A DNA stretch of 64,000 bases from Aphelocoma coerulescens. Taxonomy: Eukaryota; Chordata; Aves; Passeriformes; Corvidae. This document shows positions 54,982-64,000 of the stretch, piece after piece. Position 1 is the first letter of the stretch; each line of letters opens with the position of its first letter. The position numbers and the translations under genes were made by a program. The DNA lies in the NCBI RefSeq assembly GCF_041296385.1, contig NW_027184083.1, positions 2,914,001 through 2,978,000 of the forward strand, read 5' to 3'. Below the pieces are notes generated by a model, which worked only from the letters and a program-made list of their open reading frames with translations, searched no databases and was not told the origin of the DNA.

Positions 54982-55273
54982 TGTCGGGGTCTCCTCCCCC
55001 TGCCATGTAGTCCTGAGAGAGGGTCCCTGAGGGGACAGAGACAGGGTTTCCTAGCCCCTGGGCAGTCTCGTTCCCGATTGGTTGGTTTGTGTTTCCTTGT
55101 GCGGGCAAGGATCCTCGGTCCCACATTGTAAGAGTTCCTCGGCAGAGCTCCGGCCATGCGGCTGGAGAAATAAAGATCTCTCTGAAACACCTATCAAGAA
55201 TCTGTCCATATGTATTTCTTTTCCACAGGACTCCTGGTTTGATACATCGTGTTGCAGTATCTGCACTGTAACT
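54982..55273 (+). repeat. 3' LTR of CSD element B
   Basis: 292 bp, TGTCGGGGTC...GCACTGTAACT. The last base is T where A is expected. The target duplication CTTTTA follows at 55274-55279. Confidence 0.88.
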
Positions 55274-55279
55274 CTTTTA

Positions 55280-55590
55280 TCCCTTTGAGACAGGTGTACC
55301 CAGAAAACTCAGTGTTGTGCAGACTGACCATGATGAAAAAAATCAAAATTCTGACAGTGACACCAGGCTCGGAGCCAGCTATTGATCTTCTGGCCCTTCT
55401 TGTTTCTTCCCTCATCATTTCTTGCAACTGGAAGGATAGAAGAGAACACTACTTGTGCTCCTGATCCCTTAACCAGCAGTCCCAAGGCCTGAGGTCTCTC
55501 TTGGTTGCCCTTAGACTTCTTGTTGCAACTTTATTGCTGCCTACCTGAAAAGTCAATAATGGAAAATAATATAAAGGCTGTATCAGGGTA
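55280..55590 (-). repeat. CR1 LINE (right piece)
   Basis: Continuation of the CR1 at 50167-50809. On the minus strand it contains GGGTACACCTGTCTCAAAGG and GGCTCCGAGCCTGGTGTCAC, typical of the CR1 ORF1/ORF2 region. Removing the nested elements joins both pieces at CTTTTA. Confidence 0.8.
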
Positions 55591-55591
55591 G

Positions 55592-56078
55592 TGAAAGGAA
55601 TGAGGCACTTGTCTTTACTAACAAGCTGTGGACCTGCTGGAAGATAAAACTAGTACTGAGAGATAAAAGAAACAATGGGAAGGATTCCACTGATTGATGA
55701 ATGGAAAGAAAGAGATTTGTCTTTACAAATAAACTATAGGTCTGCTGATAAATTAAATTGGATATTGAGAGATGAAAGAAACAATGAGAAGAACCATAAG
55801 AATTAAAATAAAGGGAGGGGTTATACATTAGAAAGGAGTCTTAGGTATTAGGCGTTTTGGGAAGTCTGTACCTCTCAAGTACCTCAGCCAATGGGGAAAG
55901 AGAGAGTGAAATGCCATCGGGAAATTAGGATAAATAGGAGGCTGCACCCTCCAAAAATTTGAGAGACCCCAGGGGAAATGCCCCATGGCCTCTCCCTTAA
56001 TTCGAATAAAGTAACAAGACTCCTCTGTCTCCTTTTTGGACATGAACCTCTGGTGTTTGTGGATTAATTTTTCTGACA
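55592..56078 (+). repeat. 5' LTR of gammaretrovirus-like ERV
   Basis: It starts TGAAAGGAATG and ends TTTTTCTGACA, with AATAAAGTAAC near 56005. An MLV-like primer site follows. The left edge is chosen from the TGAAAG start typical of class I LTRs. Confidence 0.7.
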
Positions 56079-56080
56079 AT

Positions 56081-56101
56081 TTGGGGACTCTCGTCTGGGA
56101 T
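56081..56101 (+). other. primer binding site, tRNA-Pro-like
   Basis: TTGGGGACTCTCGTCTGGGA resembles the tRNA-Pro site of gammaretroviruses (TGGGGGCTCGTCCGGGAT) with small changes. It sits two bases beyond the LTR. Confidence 0.65.
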
Positions 56102-56401
56102 ATTTCCACAGTCCAGGGCAGCGAGCAGAGCTGAAGGCGCACCTCACCGAGTTTCGGTGATAGCTCCCCTTGGTGGCGGCCGGCACCGGGCGATCAATTG
56201 AATTCCCGAGACTGTCCAGGAGACAGACAAGTGGCAGAACAGGGGGGGTCCATGAAGGGTCCACAGGGGAGGACCGCTGAAAATCTCACCAGTGAGTACA
56301 ATGGGATCTTTGGGGAGCAAACCTGGGAGGGCACCCATGGAGGGTAGCACAGGTAAAACAAGGCACCCATGGAGGGTAGCAAAGGTAATGCTGGGAAGGG
56401 G

Positions 56402-57055
56402 TGAATCGTGCTGAAAGTGGGCCAGGAGACACTTCAGAGACAGAGTCAGAGAAGTGGATATTTGCTTTATTCGGCGCTCTGGGTGTGTGGGGATCACTCC
56501 TCCAAACACACACACTGGTGCTCCCTACAACACAGTATTATGGGTTAAATTATGAATATTCATTACATTCCTTGGGACAGGCGTGGTTATACAAATTATT
56601 TCTCGGAAGTCATTAATATCATTAGCATACGGATCACGCATGCACTGCGTGTCCTGGTGGTCGTGCTGAGGAAGGCCTCTCCTCTTCCTCGGGGGTCTTT
56701 CTGATGAAGGTCAGTAGTCTTCCTCACAGTGCACTTTTCACCTTTCTCCCTGGGCATGCGTAGTCCTTAGAGGAATGATTCAGCAGTCTCTGAGATGGTC
56801 CTTGTCCCCTCTATCTTGACAAGATAAGGGCGAATTCAGCTTCTTAGGTTTTGTAATTAACATCTGCTGTCTGAACTAACATTTGCTGTCTCCCAATAGT
56901 TAACTTGTGCTTACATGAGTTAGCTATTGACTGCCCTTACTCAGGGGCCCTGGCAAATGGGATGATGATCCCAAAATATCTCAGAAGAATCCCTTGGACG
57001 AATGTGGAGTTGGTTTACACATTCTCCCAGAGGTAATTAAGGACATAGATGCCCA
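56402..57055 (-). repeat. solo LTR in gamma ERV leader
   Basis: On the minus strand it starts TGGGCATCTATG and ends with AGCACGATTCA, with AATAAA at 56462-56467. GAAGGGG repeats flank it on both sides (56395-56401 and 57056-57062). Confidence 0.55.
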
Positions 57056-57062
57056 GAAGGGG

Positions 57063-57490
57063 CAATAATGGGAGTCGAGAAGGGATCTCGACAATCCATG
57101 CCTAGAGGGGGAAATAAGTGGAGTCGAGAAGGAGTCTTGACAAGAGGAGATGGACAAATAGGGTTAATATGGTTGAGGCAATGCTGCAGCTCTCTTTGTG
57201 AAGATGCCTTTCAAGGCAAAGAGCAGCAGGACTGGGCGTGGAGCTGCAGGACTGGGAGCATGGGCTGGGGGCCTGTGGGGGCTGTGGGGCAGCTCAGGCT
57301 CAGAGCTGGGCAGTGCCTGACCCTGCCACCTCCGGGCAGGGGGGGCAGCGGCTACCAGCCCCTATGAGGTTGCGGGACGCCTGTGGTGCTGCTGGCTGTG
57401 CCCGCCGGGAACACCGGGGGGCTGAGGATCTGTTTGGACACTGCGGCAGGAAAGAGGACATCTCTGGAATACGGTGTGGTGAGGAGAGTT
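57063..57490 (+). other. gamma ERV leader or gag 5' remnant
   Basis: Repeated GAGTCGAGAAGG segments (57068 and 57122), then GC-rich sequence with open but unrecognisable frames. It lies between the gamma LTR and the class II LTR, so it is most likely the gamma leader or the start of gag. Confidence 0.35.
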
Positions 57491-57552
57491 GCCGAGGACG
57501 CCCCTTCCGTGGGGTCCGATGGAACGGGAAGCCCCACGCTTGGGCGCCAAGC

Positions 57553-58155
57553 TGCCTTTGTGTCCCCTAGGAACAGTTCCCTCTCAGCCCGGTCAGCTCG
57601 GGACACAGCAGGCTGCGGGGGCCAGCCTCTGATATCGGAGGGATCAGAGGTCTGGCTCGTGGGTCCTTCCAAGGGACCACGGTGATAAAGGCAGAAGGCG
57701 GGGAAAAGGGGGCAGGCTCAGAGTTGGGTTAAATCCAGAAAGTTTATTGGTCCTCCGAACGGGGGGGACCTCAACCACCAGGGGGTGCCCAACTCAGCGC
57801 GCCTGCAAATCTCGTGCAGGGCATTTTATGGGGGGGGGGAGGCATGAGGGGGGAGTACAGAACAACCAACTAGGGAAGGGAAGGGTGCGGCAAACAGAAC
57901 GAGGGACACATAAGGGAACCAACTGTAACAGGGGAAGGGAGGGACTTCTTTCCCAGGACCAATCACCTGGCCCCCTGGCTAGAACTTTCCAGAAGCCTAG
58001 GAGGGGTGCCAGAGTGACAGACAGGGTCCTGGGAGGAGACAAAAATGACAGATAGGGTGATTTTAATAAAACGGGGGGGGGGCCAACTGGGGTACACCAA
58101 ACTTAAGGAACATAGAGGGGAGACCTGGACTGAACTAAACAAACACACTCCCACA
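57553..58155 (-). repeat. 3' LTR (family N)
   Basis: On the minus strand TGTGGGAGTG...AAAGGCA, with AATAAACTTTC near 57740. It includes a CTCF-like CCACCAGGGGGTGCC at about 57777. Confidence 0.85.
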
Positions 58156-58174
58156 TCTCCTCCTTTTTTGTTTT

Positions 58175-58390
58175 TTAAGATGACATGAATTCGGCTTGGG
58201 GACAGTACTCTGAGTCTGGGTACAGGTCCCCGAACCACGTCATCTCCTGGGCCATAGGCTCGAGTTCAAAGTCTTTGGGGAGCTCTGCTTGGTTGATGTC
58301 TGCAGGGGAGGATGAGCTCATAATCATGTTGGTTAGCAGTCTTTTCAGCAGCCCGAACATAATTATGACAACCAAGAGAATAAAAAACAA
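58175..58390 (-). CDS. small membrane-type ORF after integrase
   Basis: 71 codons. Residues 1-17 are strongly hydrophobic (MFFILLVVIIMFGLL), followed by a basic patch and an acidic, Ser-rich tail. It lies between integrase and the 3' LTR, where the C-terminus of Env would be. It is probably the anchor and cytoplasmic tail left after env deletion. The similar ORF at 11405-11761 supports this position-based reading. Confidence 0.3.
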   Translation of the reverse strand: MFFILLVVIIMFGLLKRLLTNMIMSSSSPADINQAELPKDFELEPMAQEMTWFGDLYPDSEYCPQAEFMSS

Positions 58391-58692
58391 GATCAGTCCG
58401 GTTCGGAGAATGGATCTAGTCCACCTGGATAATCCCCATCCGCTGACGGCACAGGACCCATCTCCGACGTCTCCAAACTAAAACAAAACTTAGAAAAATG
58501 AGGTTGAAACTGGGGATAACAACTGGGATAAACTTGGGGCTCGGGGCTCAGAGAGGCACACGACTAACCTACCCCGGTCTTGGGGGGTATTTGATCTCCC
58601 TTCCTGACGGTCTGGGAGACATATGGTTTCACCCACTTTGATGGGATCCACCTAGGGCCCTCGGGGGTGGATACACATGCGTACCCTTTCCC

Positions 58693-59370
58693 CTAGGTAA
58701 CTAGTTCATAAGGCCCTTGTATCTCCCTAGTCTCCGGGTCCTTAACCATCACCGGAGACCTTTCTTTCATTTGCAACTGCTGAGACCGCCCAAAGTGCCG
58801 CACGATTGGTGGGTTCAGGTTCTCAAAGGCACAGTCGAGGAAATTTAGGGTGAACAATGCCTTTGAGAGCCTGACAGCAGGTGACTCTAGCTTTTTGGAG
58901 GAGCACTGGCGCTGGAGCATCCTTTTGATGTTTTGGTGGGCCGTCTCTACAATGGCTTGACTTGTCGGGGAATAGGGGATGCCAGTCATGTGTTCTATTC
59001 CCCATTGCTGCAGGAAGCTCCTGAACTCCTTGGACATATACGCTGGGCCATTGTCTAGGCCCAGGTACTTCCAAGGTGGCATCCATTGAATCTTTCCCTC
59101 TTGGAGCGCAAACCCTGCAGCAACCAATGCACTGATTGTCAGGTCGAGCACACTGGCAAGCATGTCATTGTCGGGGGCACACACGAGGACATCATCCATC
59201 TCTTGTGGTGTGCAGGTAACATTTCCGACAATGACATACCTGTCAGGGCCTTGGTCTTCTGCCCACAGCTCACCACCAGCGCTTACCGGTGCGGTATGCC
59301 ACTCTTTGGTCTTTAGGTGGAGCGGTGTCAACAGCTGCAACCTGAAAGAACCATCAGAAAAGGAAGTCAA
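58693..59370 (-). pseudogene. pol: in-frame dUTPase-RT-integrase deletion chimera
   Basis: 225 open codons made of three pieces. First comes about 58 residues resembling the start of the dUTPase/protease frame. Next come about 47 residues of RT, starting exactly within the catalytic box (MDDVLVCAP) and ending at WKYLGL. Last come integrase residues from the second catalytic Asp onward (DNGPAY, then SPTSQAIVE) to about the C-terminal domain. Compared with the full-length relative at 10985-18054, protease, most of RT, RNase H and half of integrase are missing, yet both joins keep the frame. A stop follows at 58690-58692, and integrase C-terminal homology continues past it. Confidence 0.75.
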
Positions 59371-59477
59371 GTCCGGTTGTAAAGTTCTGTCCGGTAGTTT
59401 TGCCTCTTTGAGTTTCCCCTCCCCCTCTCGTCCCGTCCCTTTTTTGTCTTCACGTGGGGCGGGCGCGCGCTCCCCAT

Positions 59478-61330
59478 TCAGTTTTTTTGTTGCAGTTGGC
59501 CCTCCTGTCCCCCAGGTTCATGTTCCTTTTTAAATTGCTGGAACTGCCACTTGAGCGGGCAGTCCCTTGTCCAATGTCCAGGCCGGTCACATAGGAAGCA
59601 GGTGTTCCTGGCCTGCGGGGCTCTCTTCTGGCCGTTTGCAGTTGGAGGTGGTTTGGTGTTCAGGCCCGTGGTCCTCCTCTGGTCCGCTGCAGGGCGATGC
59701 GTTGCTGTTCCCACTGAGGCCATTCCTCTGGGCCGCTGTCTCTCTGAGCTGGTAGGTTGCAGGTGTGGTGCCTTCGCAGCACAAACTTCCAACATAGTCT
59801 GTATGGTCGGCGGGGGGTCCATGGGGAGGCTCAGGATGGCTGCCTTGCATTGAGGGTTGGCATTCACCATAGCCATTTCTGCGATGACCTCTTCCCTGGC
59901 CGCCGGCTGCTTGACCTGCAACTCTACAGCTCGGGTTAGTCTCTCCACAAACTTTAGGAATGACTCAGTGGATTGCTGCTGGACCTGCGAGTAGGATTCT
60001 ATGGGCACATCAGGCCTCAGACCAAGGAATGCCTTACTGGCCGCTTCCTTGACCTGTTGCAGAACCTCCAAAGGCAAGCCTTGAGCCTGCTTCGGCGCCA
60101 GAGCTCAATCTGCTTCGCCGCTTAGATGGTCCAATGTGAATTCCTTATTGTCGGCATTAACGGCCGTATCAGAACCTTGAAAGAGCGCTGGAAGGAGTCT
60201 GCGGAGCTCCCTTTCCCACGCTGCCTTCCAGAGCAGAAACTCTGCCGAGGAAAGCAGGCATGAGAAAAGCTGATGCAGATCAAAGGGCGTCATTACCGCT
60301 CCGGAGAGATTTGCCTTTAAAAGGCCACGAAAATATTCGCTTTCTCTCCCAAACTCCTGTGCCTTGCAGAGTTCCTTTATTGTTTGGTGGGAGAGGGGTT
60401 CCCAGCTGACATGGGTTGTTCCTCCTCTCCGGGACCTCTGATAAAAAACTGGAGCGGCTGAGGGAATGGGATCCAGTTCCGGGTTCCGGTCCTCGGGCCC
60501 CCCCCTTCCGGCCAGACACCGTGGGAACCGGAAGGACAGGCGTGGGAACCGGAAGCAGGAAGTGGGTGGCAGCCGGGCATGGAACCGCGATTTCTGGGGG
60601 CGGAGCACGGGGGCGCGCACTGGTGACAGGTAGGAGGGGTAAGAGGTGTGGAACCAGCTTGGGAGTAGGAGGGGTCGGGGAGAAAGGGGTTGGGACTCGG
60701 GAGAAATGGATTTTGGGCGGAAAAGCGCGGGGAAAAGCAAGAGGGGGTTTCTGCCACGTGGCACCAGCCATCTTGTCCTCCTCGGGCAGGGAGGGCATTT
60801 TCTAAACTCTCTGGATAGCCGAACCAAACTCGGGGTCTAACAACTGGGGAAGCCAGGGAACGGGATAAGCCTCGGGCAGTCTGGCCGGGACTGTCTGAGC
60901 GGGGGCTCCGGGGAACCCCGAGGAGAGCCAGGGAGACGGTGGCAGCCCTGCGCATCGCGGGTTGCTCTCCTCAGGATGCCCGTTTGAGGGGACACGGGTT
61001 TGGGAGACGGGTTAGGGGTAACAACTGGGGAATTTGGGGTTGTTCGTCCTTCCCTCTCCCTTTTTTTATTCAAAGCCGACCTAATCTGCAAGTACAGAAA
61101 GGAGAAATCTTTCTCTTTGGCAGAATTAGTTTTTCTCCCGCGGCATTCCAAAAGGGAACGGTCAAAACCGAATCCTGAGAGCACTGAGGGAAGTGCAGAA
61201 ACAGCCACCGAATAAACCGTTTTAAACATCCCTTTGAAAAACTTATCCCCCCACCCTCAAGGAGTCCTGCAACTTGGAGAAATGCCCCCTTCTGTGCTGT
61301 GGAGAGTTTAGCACCCATAGCCGACAGCAC
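59478..61330 (-). pseudogene. gag: class II gag (MA, proline-rich, CA, NC), frameshifted
   Basis: The matrix starts at Met-Gly-Ala-Lys-Leu-Ser (about 61318), again with LKRFIRWLF. A proline-rich middle follows, then capsid in two stretches (60827-60105 and 60077-59650) separated by a stop, and nucleocapsid with one zinc knuckle (CFLCDRPGHWTRDC, about 59550-59592). The matrix and proline-rich parts are in a different frame from the capsid. The two capsid stretches share one frame, so the break between them is a stop near 60105-60080. This is a close relative of the other class II gags in the window. Confidence 0.82.
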
Positions 61331-61689
61331 AGCGTCTGGAGCTAAACTTCAAGCCTGGAACGCCGGTTTTCCCAAAAACCAACTGGAGACAAGCTAACCG
61401 CGCTTGTTCCGGGGCTGCGCAGCCTACGTTCGGCTCTTCGAGAGCCGGGGACCGTACCGGTCCCTCCGAAAGCCTTTACCGGCTTTGAGGCAAGTTTTTC
61501 CCCCCCCGGGGAAAAATACTTACCTGACTGGAGTCCAGGTTAGCTCCAGGCGACCGGGTCCTCCTTCGAGAACGACTTCGCGGCGTGGCGAAGCTACCGT
61601 CCTCAACCCCAGGAGCGCAGCTCACTAAAACGGAGCGTGCTGCAGCTGGGGTAGCTTGACGTCCCGATGACGCACTTGCCGAAGCAATC

Positions 61690-61811
61690 AGCCCCTTCCG
61701 TGGGGTCCGATGGAAGCAGAGCCCCACGCCCGGGTGCCAAGCTGCCTTTGCCGAGGACGCCCCTTCCGTGGGGTCCGATGGAACGGGAAGCCCCACGCTT
61801 GGGCGCCAAGC
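61690..61811 (-). repeat. duplicated primer site and leader, two tandem units of about 66 bp
   Basis: Each unit contains CCTTCCGTGGGGTCCGATGG and then a GGGCGCCAAGC or GGGTGCCAAGC primer-site core. The inner unit is diverged and the outer one (61746-61811) abuts the LTR. TGCCTTTG, the edge of the LTR, also separates the two units. The minus-strand site TGGCGCCCAAGCGTGGGGC is close to a tRNA-Lys1,2 type. Confidence 0.7.
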
Positions 61812-62414
61812 TGCCTTTGTGTCCCCTAGGAACAGTTCCCTCTCAGCCCAGTCAGCTCGGGACACAGCAGGCTGCGGGGGCCAGCCTCTGATATCGGAGG
61901 GATCAGAGGTCTGGCTCGTGGGTCCTTCCAAGGGACCACGGTGATAAAGGCAGAAGGCGGAGAAAAGGGGGCAGGCTCAGAGTTGGGTTAAATCCAGAAA
62001 GTTTATTGGTCCTCCGAACGGGGGGGACCTCAACCACCAGGGGGTGCCCAACTCAGCGCGCCTGCAAATCTCGTGCAGGGCATTTTATGGGGGGGGGGAG
62101 GCATGAGGGGGGAGTACAGAACAACCAACTAGGGAAGGGAAGGGTGCGGCAAACAGAACGAGGGACACATAAGGGAACCAACTGTAACAGGGGAAGGGAG
62201 GGACTTCTTTCCCAGGACTAATCACCTGGCCCCCTGGCTAGAACTTTCCAGAAGCCTAGGAGGGGTGCCAGAGTGACAGACAGGGTCCTGGGAGGAGACA
62301 AAAATGACAGATAGGGTGATTTTAATAAAATAGGGGGGGTTCCAACTGGGGGACGCCAAACTTAAGGAACATAGAGGGGAGACCCGGACTGAACCAAAGC
62401 AAACACACTCCCAC
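61812..62414 (-). repeat. 5' LTR (family N)
   Basis: It is paired with 57553-58155. The outer end reads CTCCCAC without the final A. It has the same CTCF-like CCACCAGGGGGTGCC at about 62036. Confidence 0.85.
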
Positions 62415-63320
62415 CGAGAGTGAGCACAAAGAGGAGGAAGAAGGAATATCTGGGAAATGCAGATTGTACGTGGAAGGATTAGAATTTTCTTTTAAGGATT
62501 TTGGTTGGGTCACTGGACAAACAAAAGATTTTGAGCTCTGGGAGAATGAGTACCCACAGGCAGTATTGGAGGGGACTAGAGGAAAGGTAGAATAAGTCCC
62601 TGGATGAACTGATTAGAAAGATAAAGCAAGTCTATGTAAGAAGGGATGAGGAAAAGGCAAAAGCAATGGCAAAGGTGATGGCAGAGTTTTACAGCCCCAG
62701 AGGGATAAACTGCAGGGCCCAAGGGGTCCCCTGGGATAGAAGGGATGGGGGTTGGCCACAAGGATGTGGCAGAGGCATTCCCTCCTCAGCAGGGGAGAGC
62801 CAACCCAAACAGCGGTTGGGAAGGAATTAGTGTGTGTCTGCAGGGCAGAGGGACACTGCAAGTGAGAATGTCTGCAGAAACAGCTGGATCCTCAGGAGGA
62901 GGAAGTCCAGAGGATAATGGAGATGGGTTGTTAGGGCTGTCAGGGTATCCCATTATACCAGGACCCACCACACTGGAGCCCTTGCTAACTTTTAAGGTGG
63001 GTCTGGATCAAGAGGAGGTGTGTTTCCTGGTAGACACAGGGGCCTCTCTATGCACTTTAAATTTTATCCCTAAGGGGGGAAATTGTCAAAAAGATCTTTG
63101 ATTATTCAAGGGGTGAGTGGAAAGGATGAGCAAGTGCATTTTATTCAACTGCTGTTCGCAGATGTGGGGGATAGGTTTGAAATGCCTGAATTCCTGTTTG
63201 TTCCTAATTGTGATTGTAATTTACTGGGAAAGGATTTGATGGCTAAAGTGGGAACGCAAATTAGTATTGTGAAAATGATACAGAGGCTAATGCTGTGGTA
63301 ACTTTGTGTAAATAAAATGT
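62415..63320 (+). pseudogene. pro: gammaretrovirus-like gag end and protease
   Basis: Right part of the plus-strand gamma ERV that starts at 55592. Charged Gag C-terminal homology (VRRDEEKAKA, about 62636) matches the gamma Gag at 20165-21169 but is broken by stops. Protease follows with the active site LVDTGASLCTL (about 63030), then a shifted frame with CNLLGKDLM (about 63220). It was separated from its leader by the class II provirus. Confidence 0.65.
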
Positions 63321-63394
63321 CTGAGAAGGCTTATGCTGAAATAAACCCGGAAGTGTGGCCACTCCAGGGAAATACGGAAAATTAGATATGGAGC

Positions 63395-64000
63395 CTCTCC
63401 AAATTACTTTGAAGCAACCAGGACAAGTGGTGTCTAAAAAGCAATACCCTCTTTCAAGGGAGGGAAAGAAGGGGTTTACAGCCTGTCATTGAGTCCCTGC
63501 TAAAGGCAGGTCTTTTGGAGCCAGGGATGTCTCCCTATAACACTCCTATCCTGCTGGTTAAGAAACCAGATGGAACCTACAGAATGGTGCAGGATTTAAG
63601 AATAATAAATGGAATTGTCAGACCAAGGCATTCCACAGTTCCAGACCCCTATACCATCCTGAATCAGATTCCTTCTTCACATCAGTATTATTCAGTACTA
63701 GATTTGAAGGATGCTTTCTGGGTGTGACCAATTACAGAGGACAGTAAACAGTATTTTGCCTTTGAGTGGGAACAGGAGGAAAAAGAGAAAATGGTAAAAC
63801 AACAATTGACCTGGACAGTCCTCCCGCAGGGATGTAGAGAGTCACTGGTTTTGTTTGGGCAAACCTTACAAAAAATGTTAAGAGAGTTTACGCCACCCTT
63901 GGGAGTTAGGTTGTTGCAGTAGGTGGATGACTTGCTTTTTATCAAGGGAACAGGAAAAGGTAGTTGAAGAGGCTACTGTGAAGCTGCTTCATTTTCTTGC
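63395..64000 (+). pseudogene. pol: gammaretrovirus-like reverse transcriptase, active-site Tyr codon is stop
   Basis: The RT fingers are open at 63515-63727 (SPYNTPILLVKKPDGTYR, then DLKDAFWV). A TGA stop follows at about 63727, then palm homology continues in frame through LPQGCRES. The catalytic box reads stop-Val-Asp-Asp at about 63919 where YVDD is expected. The gene runs off the window at 64000. At least two stops make it non-functional. Confidence 0.8.

Larger units (their letters stand above)
50816..55273 (+). mobile_element. CSD retroelement B (older, host of element A)
   Basis: LTRs 50816-51103 and 54982-55273. A perfect 6-bp target duplication CTTTTA flanks it (50810-50815 and 55274-55279), within a CR1 LINE. 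Without element A it would be about 2.24 kb. By eye the LTRs differ at roughly 20 positions, so it is clearly older than element A. It encodes a matrix-like part and a cold-shock domain but no protease, RT, integrase or Env, so it must be moved by another element's enzymes. Confidence 0.9.
57553..62414 (-). mobile_element. class II provirus with internal deletions (family N)
   Basis: 3' LTR 57553-58155 and 5' LTR 61812-62414 (about 603 bp, about 10-15 differences by eye). A polypurine tract AAAAAAGGAGGAGA lies next to the 3' LTR. Gag is largely present, protease is missing, and RT and integrase are reduced to a joined remnant. Beyond the 3' LTR, at 57490-57552, lies a second copy of the primer site and 40 bases of leader, which an ordinary provirus should not have. 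It sits in a plus-strand gamma ERV. Confidence 0.82.

Noticed and set aside
1..64000. CRISPR arrays, bacterial operons or phage systems
   Set aside because: The content is vertebrate (CR1, spliced exons, ERVs). The cold-shock domain is of animal Y-box type, not bacterial Csp.

Overview
This window is bird genomic DNA, most likely from a songbird. It holds CR1 LINE fragments, exons of HYDIN-like and ZDHHC13/17-like vertebrate genes, and a dense pile of endogenous retroviruses (ERVs) of bird type (alpha/betaretrovirus-like, gammaretrovirus-like and ERVL-like). There is almost no intact host coding sequence. Such density fits a repeat-rich, poorly recombining region such as the W chromosome, but that placement is inference.

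Layout. 1-5707: minus-strand class II ERV (gag, dUTPase-protease, RT, cut by the window edge), sitting in the leader of an older LTR-leader fragment (5708-6057). 6266-7765: two consecutive HYDIN-like exons, the first with an in-frame stop, split by an alpharetrovirus-like solo LTR. 7794-8440: solo LTR. 8441-about 21660: minus-strand gammaretrovirus-like ERV into which a whole 7.07-kb class II provirus (10985-18054, 565-bp LTRs, 6-bp target duplication GTGTAC) has inserted. 22841-24192: 1.35-kb solo LTR. 24344-24466: ZDHHC ankyrin exon. 24890-26760: CTCF-like motifs, a CR1 tail and a CpG island. 29100-29930: an unrecognised tandem duplication. 29930-31972: alpharetrovirus-like env, fully open, with its 3' LTR. 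32057-39218: plus-strand alpharetrovirus-like provirus lacking RT and env, with a solo LTR in gag. 39219-44866: class II RT plus broken env plus 3' LTR, holding two more solo LTRs. 45440-48289: ERVL pol, holding two solo LTRs and joined to a tRNA-Gly-like sequence next to an LTR. 50167-55590: CR1 LINE interrupted by two nested short LTR elements. 55592-64000: plus-strand gammaretrovirus-like ERV interrupted by a minus-strand class II provirus (57553-62414).

The standout is 50816-55273: two related, roughly 2.2-kb LTR retroelements, one inside the other, each with a perfect 6-bp target duplication. Neither carries pol or env. Instead each encodes a Gag matrix-like N-terminus, an Arg/Pro-rich linker, a Y-box-type cold-shock domain (CSD) and a conserved Phe/Pro/Tyr-rich tail. 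The younger copy is one open 442-codon frame with LTRs differing at only two places. The older copy is broken. I read this as a non-autonomous retroelement family that replaced the usual zinc-knuckle RNA-binding part of Gag with a captured host RNA-binding domain. I know of no description of it, but could not search.

The nesting gives relative ages: CR1 is older than CSD element B, which is older than CSD element A; the gamma ERVs are older than the class II proviruses inside them; and solo LTRs sit in most internal regions.
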